NCBI GenBank assembly: GCA_003353825.1
Contig: PIVW01000169.1
Location: 1-11,036 of the forward strand
DNA from: Chloroflexota bacterium
GTDB taxonomy: Bacteria; Chloroflexota; Anaerolineae; J102
Direction of reading: 5' to 3'
DNA: 11,036 nt
The position numbers were made by a program, and so were the translations under genes. Below are positions 1 to 7,211 of this stretch, one piece after another (within the stretch, counting starts at the first letter, position 1; each line of letters begins with the position of its first letter). The notes under the pieces are model-generated. The model had not been told where the DNA came from and did not search any database. It worked only from the letters and a program-made list of their open reading frames with translations.

Positions 1-366
1 CATCCCCACGACCATACGTTTGGCCTTTTCTCTTCTCTGGCGTGAACTATCCCGTAGTCCCGCTTCTTGCTCTATTGTCTCCAGTTCTTTGAATTGGGCT
101 TGCAATGCCTTGTCTACCGCTTCCGTTTTCTGCGCCTCACCCGTCTGTAGATTGTAGGGATGATAGACCCCGCTAATCGCTTTGTTTGCTTTCCTCGTGT
201 GTATTTCTCGACCATACCATATCGTTACCACAGTATAGCATGATTTCCAAATTATCTGCACTCTGTTTTGGACGAAACGAAGACCATCCCCCAAACTTGT
301 ACCAAGACGACTCAGCCACGCAACACGTAACACGAGCACTACCTCTCGCTTCCATCGCAACAGGTA
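1..366 (-). CDS. Partial unrecognised open frame leaving the left edge
   Basis: On the minus strand a frame is open from just after a TGA (codon at 367-369) to the window edge, about 122 codons, with no in-frame stop. No convincing ATG is present near the upstream end, so a GTG or TTG start, or 5' truncation, must be assumed. The part read from about 250 down to 1 looks protein-like: IWYGREIHTRKANKAISGVY, then HPYNLQTGEAQ, then a charged helical stretch ending KAKRMVVGM. The HPYNLxTGEAQ-plus-helix pattern is reminiscent of DUF6399-type transposase-related proteins, but this is memory-based and uncertain. The upstream third of the frame may be spurious. It overlaps the last roughly 28 bp of the ABC ATPase gene, on the same strand, where an importer permease would usually be expected. 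Confidence 0.4.
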
Positions 367-1175
367 TCAGTCAGGGCAATCTGTTCCCGCCCCGGTTCCT
401 CGCCAGGTATGACATGCAAGTGCCCACCATAGGTGGTGACCAGATGCTGCGGTGTGAACACCTCGTCGGGTAGGCCAAAGGCAACAAGCCTGCGATTGAG
501 CAACATCATGCGGTCGAACTGCTCGGCCGCCTGGTCGAGATCGTGGGTCGCGACCAGGAGCGTAACATTCTGTGCTTTCAGCATATCCATGACCTGAAAA
601 ATGGCTTCTTGGCTTGGCACATCCAATCCGGAAAGGGGTTCATCTAGCAGGAGTAACTCGGCCTCTTGTGCCAGCGCCCGCGCCAGAAAGACGCGTTGCT
701 GCTGTCCGCCCGATAGCTCGCCGATCTGCCGGTTCGAGAGCCCGACCATGCCAACTCTCTCCAACGATTGCTGCACGACCTGCCAGTCGTTTTTCCTCGG
801 CCATTTGAATAAGCCGATCTTGGCGCTGCGCCCCATCATCACCACATCAGAGACGGTGACGGGGAAGGTCCAATCTATCTGACTGCGTTGCGGCACGTAG
901 CCGATGCAGGTGTGCCCGCCTGGTGGTTCACCATAGATACGGATACTACCCGAAGAGGGACGCAGCGTACCGGCCACTACTTTGAACAATGTACTTTTGC
1001 CGGCGCCATTGGGGCCCACGACGGCGATACGTTCTCCTTGGGCGATCTCGAATGAAATATGCTCGAGCGCGTAGTGGCCATTATAGCGAACAGACACCTC
1101 CTCCACGGTCAAACATGGTGCATCGGGCCGGTGGGTGGATGTGGGATAGCGAAGTTGGCTAAGTGATTGGACCAT
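339..1175 (-). CDS. Metal (Mn/Zn/Fe-type) ABC transporter ATP-binding protein
   Basis: This is a 278-aa ATPase subunit that would power import of a divalent metal through a cognate inner-membrane permease. From the ATG at 1175, all the hallmarks are present: Walker A GPNGAGKST at residues 54-62, Q-loop glutamine in GYVPQR near 96, ABC signature LSGGQQQR at 154-161, Walker B LLLLDEP at about 174-180, D-loop SGLD, and switch histidine in ATHDLDQA at 211. The IDWTFPVTVSDVVMMGR segment and a C-terminal DTCCDG tail are typical of the MntB/TroB/ZnuC group. A TTG at 1187 would add four residues; the ATG is preferred, although no strong Shine-Dalgarno is seen for either. No permease or solute-binding protein is visible. 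The gene downstream is an unrelated partial frame, so the transporter operon may be split or rearranged. The exact metal cannot be assigned. Confidence 0.9.
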   Translation of the reverse strand: MVQSLSQLRYPTSTHRPDAPCLTVEEVSVRYNGHYALEHISFEIAQGERIAVVGPNGAGKSTLFKVVAGTLRPSSGSIRIYGEPPGGHTCIGYVPQRSQIDWTFPVTVSDVVMMGRSAKIGLFKWPRKNDWQVVQQSLERVGMVGLSNRQIGELSGGQQQRVFLARALAQEAELLLLDEPLSGLDVPSQEAIFQVMDMLKAQNVTLLVATHDLDQAAEQFDRMMLLNRRLVAFGLPDEVFTPQHLVTTYGGHLHVIPGEEPGREQIALTDTCCDGSER

Positions 1176-1187
1176 GGTCGGGGTCAA

Positions 1188-1284
1188 AGACCTGTCAGGT
1201 TTCTGGTTTAACGTGCTCTACAACGAATCGTTGCTGGTAGCAAGAGGCTTGATGAGAGAAACTCGGCGAAAACCTGACAGGTCT
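1188..1284. repeat. Inverted 15-bp repeat pair built on ACCTGWCAGGT
   Basis: AGACCTGTCAGGTTT at 1188-1202 is matched by its exact reverse complement at 1270-1284. Each arm also contains an odd palindrome, ACCTG-N-CAGGT, so each could be a hairpin or dimeric protein-binding site on its own. The 67 bp between them contain a small palindrome, CAACG-aat-CGTTG at 1221-1233. The element begins immediately upstream of the ABC ATPase start. It could be a small non-autonomous mobile element, a dispersed REP-like repeat, or a pair of operators for the metal transporter gene. No target duplication is obvious. Confidence 0.7.
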
Positions 1285-1483
1285 GAGTAAAATGCCACTT
1301 ATTATTGAGAAGACACCCTGGAAGCGCAATGCTCCGATTTTCCGGTGTTCACGTTTACAACATGTCGTAGCATCTGACAGGAAATCGGGCTTACTGAATC
1401 TAGACAAACACTACGCAGCGTGGTTACACCACAATAATAGTTGAAACAGCGCCTCTCACGCAACCTGTGCGAAATGATAACTA

Positions 1484-1512
1484 TTGACGATGATCCTACT
1501 CGCACCTATACT
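1484..1512 (+). promoter_or_regulatory. Sigma70-type promoter for the CNB/PH membrane protein
   Basis: TTGACG at 1484-1489 and TATACT at 1507-1512 are separated by exactly 17 bp, close to the bacterial consensus. Transcription should begin near 1519. This rules out a start codon at 1512 for the gene downstream and supports the ATG at 1587, giving a leader of roughly 68 nt. Confidence 0.75.
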
Positions 1513-1586
1513 TGTTGGTGGTGACGCATGTTGTCGGTGTTGCTCTTCCAACCTTCACCAGCGCAGCTTGTGTAACGACGTCAAAC

Positions 1587-4040
1587 ATGGCCGATTCCAC
1601 ACAGCCAGACTTCAGCGCCAAACTCAGACGCTTTCCTATCTTCGATGGATTGAGTGATGAAAAGGTACGCGCCATCCGCGTGGGGGCGCCTGAACCTGTC
1701 CGTCGCAATACCATGCTGTTCAAGCAAGGCAGTCCCGCCAACCGTCTGTTTCTTGTATTAGAAGGTGAAATTAAACTCACTTACGTGAATGAACAAGGGC
1801 ACGAACGCTTGGCACGGCTGGTACAGCCCTATGAGGTGCTGGGTCGACTCGAATTAGATACGCTAGAAGGTCAGTTAGGAACGGCGCGTACCACGAATCG
1901 TACAAGACTCATGATCATGGACAAGGTGGAGATGAGGCGGTTGCGCAATAGCTCCGAGATCATGAGAGATCGATTGGACCGCAGTCGTGTGATTGGCCAT
2001 TTGCGCTCGGTACCTTATTTTGCCCCTTTGTCTGATTTCGAGATCAAGTGGTTTGCAGACATCGTCTTACCCAGAGAAATAGAGTCAGATGAAATACTCT
2101 ATCACCCAGGGGATGCCGCAGATCGGATCTTTATCATGCGACAGGGTCGAGTCCGTTTGCAGGGTAGCGGGCCTGACTACCCGCGCTGGGTCAGTGCGGG
2201 AGCAGTCTTTGGAGATCGTTCCGTTGCACAACAAAGTACTCGCTTGGCACAGGCAGTCACCGAGACACCCTGTAAATTATATACCTTGTCTGACCGTGAT
2301 CTCCAACAATTGCAGATCCTATATCCGCAGGCAGGCTGGAGTCAAGATGCTTTTTCGGCGGAACGCGTTTTGTCGTTATCACCTCTTTTTTCCAAGCTCA
2401 AAACCGAAGAAATGCGCAAGCTCTCTGGGTACACGATGCGTATCCACCTCCACCGCACGCAATCGACGATAGCTCGCCAGGGCGTTGTCAATAGTCACTA
2501 TTATGTTTTTGTGAGGGGTAGAGCAGTGTCTCATGCCGAAGACAAAGAGGGCAGAGAAGTGGCTCGTGATTTGATCGATGAGGAAGGGCCCGCTTTTGGC
2601 GAAGCAGGAGTTATTAATAGCGAGACCTTCGAACTGACAGTTGAAAGTCTCACTGCAACCGATTGGGTCAGAATCCATCGCCTTGATCTCGAGCAGTTTC
2701 TAGAGGACAACCCCGGCGCCCGAGAACGACTCACCATCCGCAAAGATATTCAAGAACGTGCCGAGGCAGCCAAGCACCGCATTCCCTGGCAACAGGATGG
2801 AGAAAGTATCTTGATTCGGACACGGCGTCACTGGATTGTCCTTGTCCGAAACATGATTCCCATTTTAGGTGTCTTGCTGCTATTGTTGATTCTCTATCTT
2901 GGTTTGAGCTATTTCTTGAATGAGCTTGCCAATTGGGTGCTAACACTGGCAGTTGTCTTGTTCCTGGTGCCGGTCACAGTGTGGACAGTGTTCGATTATC
3001 TCAATGATTTCCACAGCATCACCAACCGCCGGATTCTCCACGAAGAGAAGGTGATCTTGCTCTATGAGCGGCGCTCGGAAGCTCCCCTTGACAAGATCCA
3101 GGATACCGATCTCGTCCGTTCTTGGTGGGCAAAACTACTGGGCTATGCCGATGTCAAGATCAATACAGCAGCTGAAATCGGAGCCATTCACTTCGACTAT
3201 TTGCCCGAAGCCGATGAAGCACTTGCCATCCTGGATCGAGAAACCAACAGGGCCAAGGCCGGGGTTAGGGCAACCAGCCAATCCTCGATCCGTAAACAAC
3301 TACAGAGCCGCTTGCAGATAGGGCTTGAAGAACAGACCGATGAAAGGGCCTTGATTGCCCCCCCCTTGCCTTCGGGGCCATACGAGGAATCCAAGGGCCG
3401 CAACCAAGTTCGCTTTGCCTTCCAACCCAAACCACGTGATGAGAACGAGATCATCTGGCGCAAACACTGGTTGGGTTTGTTGGCGATGACCATTATCCCC
3501 TTCTTGACGACTGTCGCTGCTTTTATCATCTTCCTTCTCGTTGCCGGTATCACAGGCGGAGGCGTTTCTGGAGCGATAGGAGCTAGCATTATGCTCATCG
3601 CAGTTTTAGCTTTTTTTGCTTCCTTGGGATGGATGCTATGGAATTTCGCCGATTGGCGCAACGATCACTACATCGTCACTGATCAACACATCGAGCATTT
3701 GGAGATGCGTCCACTATGGTTGGATGAAATCCGCAAGCGTACATCTATGGAGCGCGTGGAGAATGTGGCATTCCGTAGGCCTGGACCACTCGCTTTTATC
3801 TTTGACTATGGCGATGTTGTGATTCAGACAGCGGCCACCGATGGCCAGTTGATCTTCCGCTATGTTCCCAATCCTTCAATCGTACAGCAAGAGATCTTCT
3901 TTCGGATGGAACGCTATCAAGAGCGCATCAAGGAAATACAGAGCAAGGAAATAGAAAATGATCTGGCAGACTGGATAGCCACCTATCACGAGCTATCCAA
4001 TGGCGGCCACTACGGGCAGGTTGTTAACCCCACAAATTGA
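1587..4040 (+). CDS. Membrane protein with three cyclic-nucleotide-binding-like domains and two bacterial PH domains
   Basis: An 817-aa protein, probably a cytoplasmic-membrane sensor or scaffold. Three CNB-like beta-roll domains lie at about 16-135, 142-250 and 265-390, each opening with a FPIFDGLSD / VPYFAPLSD / SPLFSKLKT-type helix. The phosphate-binding cassettes are degenerate. CNB2 is closest (FGDRSVAQQSTRLAQAV, near 208-224), CNB3 has FGE but an acidic residue where arginine is expected, and CNB1 has neither. Then come two repeats of a hydrophobic hairpin (about 415-444 and 447-469; 628-655 and 663-685). Each hairpin is followed by a bPH2/DUF304-like domain starting SITNRRILHEEK or YIVTDQHIEHLE. 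The start was chosen because an upstream TTG overlaps the promoter -10; there is no clear Shine-Dalgarno. It appears monocistronic and converges on the next gene. Whether any CNB domain binds cAMP is unknown. Confidence 0.88.
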   Translation: MADSTQPDFSAKLRRFPIFDGLSDEKVRAIRVGAPEPVRRNTMLFKQGSPANRLFLVLEGEIKLTYVNEQGHERLARLVQPYEVLGRLELDTLEGQLGTARTTNRTRLMIMDKVEMRRLRNSSEIMRDRLDRSRVIGHLRSVPYFAPLSDFEIKWFADIVLPREIESDEILYHPGDAADRIFIMRQGRVRLQGSGPDYPRWVSAGAVFGDRSVAQQSTRLAQAVTETPCKLYTLSDRDLQQLQILYPQAGWSQDAFSAERVLSLSPLFSKLKTEEMRKLSGYTMRIHLHRTQSTIARQGVVNSHYYVFVRGRAVSHAEDKEGREVARDLIDEEGPAFGEAGVINSETFELTVESLTATDWVRIHRLDLEQFLEDNPGARERLTIRKDIQERAEAAKHRIPWQQDGESILIRTRRHWIVLVRNMIPILGVLLLLLILYLGLSYFLNELANWVLTLAVVLFLVPVTVWTVFDYLNDFHSITNRRILHEEKVILLYERRSEAPLDKIQDTDLVRSWWAKLLGYADVKINTAAEIGAIHFDYLPEADEALAILDRETNRAKAGVRATSQSSIRKQLQSRLQIGLEEQTDERALIAPPLPSGPYEESKGRNQVRFAFQPKPRDENEIIWRKHWLGLLAMTIIPFLTTVAAFIIFLLVAGITGGGVSGAIGASIMLIAVLAFFASLGWMLWNFADWRNDHYIVTDQHIEHLEMRPLWLDEIRKRTSMERVENVAFRRPGPLAFIFDYGDVVIQTAATDGQLIFRYVPNPSIVQQEIFFRMERYQERIKEIQSKEIENDLADWIATYHELSNGGHYGQVVNPTN

Positions 4041-4156
4041 TCCGGCAATGTCCATTTCTGAACTAACGGAGGTGGCGATTTTTGACTGACGTATGGCTAG
4101 AGTTTTGGAACCCAGCAGACCAGTGTGCCAGCTCCTCGATTTCCCGGTTTTCCGGT
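4041..4156. other. Convergent intergenic region, no clear terminator
   Basis: This 116-bp spacer separates the ends of two convergent genes, where a bidirectional terminator would be expected. The only candidate is a short CCGG-tttt-CCGG hairpin near 4145-4156, followed a few bases later by a run of seven T inside the end of the opposing gene. It is too weak to call with confidence. No gene is apparent. Confidence 0.4.
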
Positions 4157-4579
4157 CTACGTTTTTTTCGGCTTGATCGCTTTGTATACCTTGGCCAGAC
4201 TTTCACCGTAGACATCTAACTGCCAAGAACAAAAATACCCGAATGGTGTGATTTCAACCCTGTAGTCCGTGCTATGTAGGCGTTCGGCAAGATCCTCGAA
4301 AAATGTCTGGGCAAATGCGGGATCGGCATTGACGCCTCCGAGGTGGGTAAAGGAATGGAGGACAATGGTCTCGAATTTGCGTTTGTTGGCCAACCATTTC
4401 AGGTGTTTCAATGTCTGCCGGAAGACACGCGCCCGATCGGTCTCGTCCTCTAACTCAACATGCATAAATGCTATCACAGCATCAGTCACCGCCCCCGGTG
4501 AGGCTGGGGGAGCATCAGAGAGGGTCTGACTGTAGGGTTCCCAATTGAACGAACGGGCAAGAAAGGTAAGAATACGCAT
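4157..4579 (-). CDS. Free-standing threonyl-tRNA synthetase editing-domain-like protein
   Basis: A 140-aa protein whose pattern follows the archaeal ThrRS N-terminal editing domain (DTD-like fold). It has an N-terminal MRILTFLARS strand, a central VIAFMHVELEDE segment, an IVLHSFTHLGG motif (His79), a helix with FFEDLAERL, a VEITPFGYF segment and a C-terminal GESLAKVYKAI helix. In archaea this domain removes serine mischarged on tRNA(Thr). The protein has no synthetase catalytic core or anticodon domain, so if active it would act in trans. At the position of the Tyr-Lys pair recalled as functionally important in the Pyrococcus domain it reads Phe116-Cys117, so the chemistry may differ. It is transcribed divergently from gatC across 300 bp. 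The ATG at 4579 fits the family's N-terminus; no Shine-Dalgarno is obvious. The family assignment is fairly firm, the function is inferred. Confidence 0.75.
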   Translation of the reverse strand: MRILTFLARSFNWEPYSQTLSDAPPASPGAVTDAVIAFMHVELEDETDRARVFRQTLKHLKWLANKRKFETIVLHSFTHLGGVNADPAFAQTFFEDLAERLHSTDYRVEITPFGYFCSWQLDVYGESLAKVYKAIKPKKT

Positions 4580-4726
4580 CGATCTGGTAATGAGTGACGG
4601 ATGAATTTTGAATTGGAGCTTGCGAATTGGGGATTTCAGTCTGCAACATGCAGATGGTACTTGCTTCCTTCAAAATGTACCACCAAGTTACGTAGTTGAC
4701 CATTCTCCCTCCCCGGCTCGAACCCA

Positions 4727-4735
4727 TGCTATAAT
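4727..4735 (+). promoter_or_regulatory. Extended -10 promoter of gatCA
   Basis: TGCTATAAT is a perfect extended -10 element (TGn plus TATAAT). A TTGACC at 4696-4701 lies 28 bp upstream of the -10, too far to serve as its -35, so the extended motif probably compensates. Transcription would start near 4742, leaving a leader of about 138 nt before gatC. Confidence 0.6.
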
Positions 4736-4760
4736 GCCCGAATTCTGTTTCTTTAGGCAT

Positions 4761-4848
4761 TTTCGAAAAAATAAATATGCATCCAATCCGAAAAAGCCTC
4801 TAGCGGCTTCCGAAAAATGATAAAATCTTCCTCAATTATTTTTCGAAA
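4761..4848 (+). promoter_or_regulatory. Structured 5' leader of gatCA
   Basis: TTTCGAAAAAATAA at 4761-4774 can pair with TTATTTTTCGAAA at 4836-4848, a near-perfect helix with one unpaired A. It encloses a smaller hairpin AAGCC-tctagc-GGCTT at 4794-4809. CGAAAAA occurs three times within the structure. No T-run follows the inner hairpin, so it is not a standard terminator. It lies wholly within the predicted leader and could be a regulatory fold or a symmetric binding site. Confidence 0.4.
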
Positions 4849-4879
4849 GTCGCCTTACCCCACCTATTCGAGATGATCT

Positions 4880-5179
4880 ATGGCGAAATTAAGTATCGCT
4901 GAAGTGAAACACGTGGCAGAGTTGGCTAAGCTGCAACTAACTGATGAAGAGATGGAGTTGTTTGCCAGCCAATTATCGGCCGTCTTGGACTACGCCACTG
5001 CCCTGCAAAAGCTAGACACCTCACATGTACCACCTACTGCGACAGTGCTACCCCTACGCAGTGTTATGCGAGCCGACAAAACCAGGCCCAGTTTACCCGT
5101 CGAACAAGGTCTTGCCAATGCGCCCGAGCGAAAAGACGGCTATTTCAAAGTGCACGCGGTGCTGGAGGGCAGCCAATGA
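4880..5179 (+). CDS. gatC: Asp/Glu-tRNA amidotransferase subunit C
   Basis: A 99-aa GatC, the small chaperone-like subunit that wraps around GatA and stabilises the GatCAB complex in the cytoplasm. It has the family pattern throughout: KLSIAEVKHVAELAKLQLTDEE at the N-terminus (residues 3-24), a LDYATALQKLDTSHVPPTATVLPLR middle (about 51-75), and a C-terminal RKDGYFKVHAVLEG that packs against the catalytic subunit. Length is normal for the family. The ATG is preceded by a weak GAG about ten bases upstream. The stop codon overlaps the gatA start (ATGA at 5176-5179), implying translational coupling so that the two subunits are made together. Confidence 0.96.
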   Translation: MAKLSIAEVKHVAELAKLQLTDEEMELFASQLSAVLDYATALQKLDTSHVPPTATVLPLRSVMRADKTRPSLPVEQGLANAPERKDGYFKVHAVLEGSQ

Positions 5180-6669
5180 ATCCTCCTGAAACCAACGCCC
5201 TTCATACTCTGAGCATCTCCGAAGCGGGAGAGCTTTTGCAAAAGGGAGAGTTGTCTTCGGTCGAGTTGACTCAGGCTTGTCTCAACCGTATTGATCAACT
5301 GGACGGCCAGGTACATGCGTACTTACATGTCGCGCCCGAGCAAGCATTGGCGCAGGCTCGAGCAGCCGATGAACGGCGGGCAGCAGGGGAAAACAATCCA
5401 TTGCTGGGCATCCCCATGGCGATCAAGGATATGATCACATTAAAGGATATGCCAACCACTGCCGCCTCGAAGATTCTCGAAGGCTTTATGCCTCCTTATG
5501 AGTCGACCGTCGTACAACGGCTGCGCCAGCGCGGTGTGGTATTCTTGGGCAAGTCCAATACAGACGAGTTTGCCATGGGGTGGAGCACCGAGACTTCAGC
5601 GTACGGCGCCACACACAAACCTTATGATCTTGGGCGAGTGCCCGGTGGCTCCAGTGGTGGTTCGGCAGCGGCGGTGGCGGCCGCTGAAGCAGTAGCTGCA
5701 CTGGGGACCGATACCGGCGGTAGTATCCGCCAACCGGCTTCATGGACCAATGTGGTGGGCATGCGTCCCACCTATGGACGTGTCTCTCGCTGGGGAGTGG
5801 TCGCCTTTGCCTCTTCCCTGGACCAGATCGGCCCCATAACGAAAACTGTGCGTGATAATGCCATTCTACTACAAGCTATCGCCGGCCATGACCCTCTTGA
5901 CAGCACCACCGTGTCTGAGCCTGTACCGAACTTTGAGAGCGCACTACCAGGTGGGATTCAGGGTAAACGTTTGGGGTTGCCCCGAGAGTATTTCGTACAA
6001 GACATGCACCCGGGCATCAAATCGCTTTTTCTTAAAGCTTTGGATCAGTTGACCGCACTGGGGGCGGAGGTCGAAGAGATGACCCTCCCTCACACCGAGT
6101 ACGGTGTGCCTGTCTACTATCTCGTCGCCACCGCCGAGCTGAGCGCCAATCTCGCTCGCTACGATGGCGTGCGTTTCGGACATAGCGCCGGTGCAGCCAA
6201 CATGTGGGATAACTACCGTCAGAGCCGTGGTCAAGGCTTCGGCCCCGAAGTCAAACGCCGTATCATACTGGGCACCTACGCGCTCTCGGCCGGTTACTAC
6301 GATGCCTACTACCTTAAAGCGCAGAAAGTGCGCACCCTGATCCGCTGGGATTTTGATAGAGCCTTCGAGCGTTATGATGCCCTGGTAGCACCGGTCATGC
6401 CCATCCCCCCCTTCAAGATCGGTGAAGCACCTAGCGATCCCCTTGAGATGTACCTGACCGATGTACTCACCCTACCGACTTCTTTGGCCGGTGTCCCTTG
6501 CGTGTCTGTGCCCGCTGGTTTCGTGCAAGAAGAGGGCAAAGACCTGCCCGTCGGCATCCAGATTATCGGCAAACCATTCGCCGAGTCCGAAATCCTGCGT
6601 ATCGCCTATGCCTTCGAGCAAGCGACGCAGCATGGGCAGATACGTCCGGCATTGGAAGCAACTGTTTAG
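5176..6669 (+). CDS. gatA: Asp/Glu-tRNA amidotransferase subunit A (amidase)
   Basis: A 497-aa GatA, the glutaminase subunit that releases ammonia from glutamine and channels it to GatB for amidation of Glu-tRNA(Gln) and/or Asp-tRNA(Asn). The amidase-signature catalytic triad is intact: Lys84 in MAIKDM, cis-Ser159 in GGSSGGSAAAVAA, and nucleophile Ser183 in GTDTGGSIRQPA. The PTYGRVSRWGVVAFASSLDQ segment and the C-terminal LPVGIQIIGKPFAE are characteristic. Full length for the family. The start overlaps the gatC stop by four bases. gatB does not follow directly: about 1.19 kb holding a toxin-antitoxin-like block intervenes. No terminator is seen after the gene. Confidence 0.97.
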   Translation: MNPPETNALHTLSISEAGELLQKGELSSVELTQACLNRIDQLDGQVHAYLHVAPEQALAQARAADERRAAGENNPLLGIPMAIKDMITLKDMPTTAASKILEGFMPPYESTVVQRLRQRGVVFLGKSNTDEFAMGWSTETSAYGATHKPYDLGRVPGGSSGGSAAAVAAAEAVAALGTDTGGSIRQPASWTNVVGMRPTYGRVSRWGVVAFASSLDQIGPITKTVRDNAILLQAIAGHDPLDSTTVSEPVPNFESALPGGIQGKRLGLPREYFVQDMHPGIKSLFLKALDQLTALGAEVEEMTLPHTEYGVPVYYLVATAELSANLARYDGVRFGHSAGAANMWDNYRQSRGQGFGPEVKRRIILGTYALSAGYYDAYYLKAQKVRTLIRWDFDRAFERYDALVAPVMPIPPFKIGEAPSDPLEMYLTDVLTLPTSLAGVPCVSVPAGFVQEEGKDLPVGIQIIGKPFAESEILRIAYAFEQATQHGQIRPALEATV

Positions 6670-6687
6670 GAAAAGAGCCGATCACCC

Positions 6688-6716
6688 TTGACCAGTCAGG
6701 TTATCAGCAGTAGGAT
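6688..6716 (+). promoter_or_regulatory. Candidate promoter of the mntA/hepT-like block
   Basis: TTGACC at 6688-6693 and TAGGAT at 6711-6716 are spaced by 17 bp, a plausible sigma70 promoter just after the gatA stop. It would start transcripts near 6723, leaving a leader of about 145 nt. The -10 is only a fair match, but its overlap with a 9-bp tandem repeat makes operator control possible. Confidence 0.4.
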
Positions 6717-6728
6717 ACATAGGATACA
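6711..6728 (+). repeat. Perfect 9-bp tandem repeat
   Basis: TAGGATACA occurs twice with no gap (6711-6719 and 6720-6728). The first copy contains the candidate -10 hexamer. It could be an operator half-site pair, or a duplication left by excision of a mobile element. Confidence 0.7.
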
Positions 6729-6866
6729 ACTGATATTTGGCCCACTTTCGATGCCGTTATATGACTTGCGTTGGATATACTTGGGGTTGAGAACTCAGTA
6801 ATTTTCGGATATCAGCCGTCATTTTGCAGGGCAGGTCAACAAGCCATTCTTCCGTATATCTTTATC

Positions 6867-7211
6867 ATGTCAACTGCTACAACTTCTCCATCCGTAAGAT
6901 CAATAAAACAGCGCGCTTCCAGAAGCCGCTATGACTTAGTAAATGAGAAACATGAGGCTATCCTTCAAGCTGCGACGCGTTACGGCGCATATAATGTGCG
7001 GGTGTTTGGATCAGTAGCCAGGGGTGAAGCAACACCAGACAGCGATGTTGATTTTTTGGTCGATCTGCAACCCGGTCGCAGTCTTCTGGATTTAGGCGGA
7101 TTGCTCATGGAGTTGCAAGATATTTTGGCATGCGAAATAGATTTAGTAACTGAACAGGGTCTACGAGAGCGGGTTCGCCAAACCATCCTCGACGAGGCCA
7201 TTCCCCTATGA
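6867..7211 (+). CDS. MntA-like minimal nucleotidyltransferase (probable antitoxin)
   Basis: A 114-aa MNT-fold protein. The nucleotidyltransferase signature is complete: [20 protein letters not shown] places Gly48-Ser49, ten residues, then Asp60-x-Asp62, with a third carboxylate at Asp92 in CEIDLVT. Characterised MntA antitoxins AMPylate a tyrosine of the paired HepT toxin, and the intact active site is consistent with that. The ATG at 6867 gives the usual family length; an in-frame TTG at 6771 would add 32 residues unlike the family. The basic N-terminal extension ([17 protein letters not shown]) is longer than in the shortest members. The stop overlaps the hepT-like start (ATGA at 7208-7211), so antitoxin is translated first. 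Base composition looks lower in GC than the flanking gat genes, suggesting transfer. Confidence 0.88.
   Translation: MSTATTSPSVRSIKQRASRSRYDLVNEKHEAILQAATRYGAYNVRVFGSVARGEATPDSDVDFLVDLQPGRSLLDLGGLLMELQDILACEIDLVTEQGLRERVRQTILDEAIPL

Larger units (their letters stand above)
4580..4879. other. Divergent intergenic region upstream of gatC
   Basis: About 300 bp without a convincing gene. The left half (4580-4700) is AT-rich with small direct repeats (GAATTGG twice near 4610-4640) and a short CTGCA-aca-TGCAG palindrome at 4641-4653. The right half holds the gat promoter and a structured leader, listed separately. No clear promoter for the leftward gene was found. Confidence 0.5.

Noticed and set aside
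186..473. Plus-strand open frame of 95 codons overlapping the ABC gene end
   Set aside because: It overlaps well-supported minus-strand coding sequence at its 3' half and has no family signature.
1195..1505. Two overlapping minus-strand frames (70 and 67 codons) in the gap upstream of the CNB/PH gene
   Set aside because: They run across the inverted repeat or the neighbouring noncoding sequence, have no ribosome sites and no recognisable sequence pattern.
1512..1586. In-frame TTG extension giving the CNB/PH protein 25 more residues
   Set aside because: The codon overlaps the TATACT of a strong promoter, and the added residues lack family similarity; the ATG at 1587 fits better.
3197..3661. 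Minus-strand open frame of 154 codons inside the CNB/PH gene
   Set aside because: It is antisense to a well-supported coding region, with a low-complexity, membrane-antisense composition and no domain pattern.
4655..4660. TGGTAC as a possible T-box antiterminator sequence upstream of gatC
   Set aside because: It lies upstream of the likely -10 (4730-4735), so it would not be in the transcript, and no specifier stem or terminator accompanies it.
4608..4820. Short plus-strand open frame (70 codons) in the gatC upstream region
   Set aside because: It runs through the promoter and leader structure, lacks a ribosome site, and has no recognisable protein pattern.
6771..6866. TTG start adding 32 residues to the MntA-like protein
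   Set aside because: The extension is hydrophobic and unlike the family; the ATG at 6867 gives the expected length.
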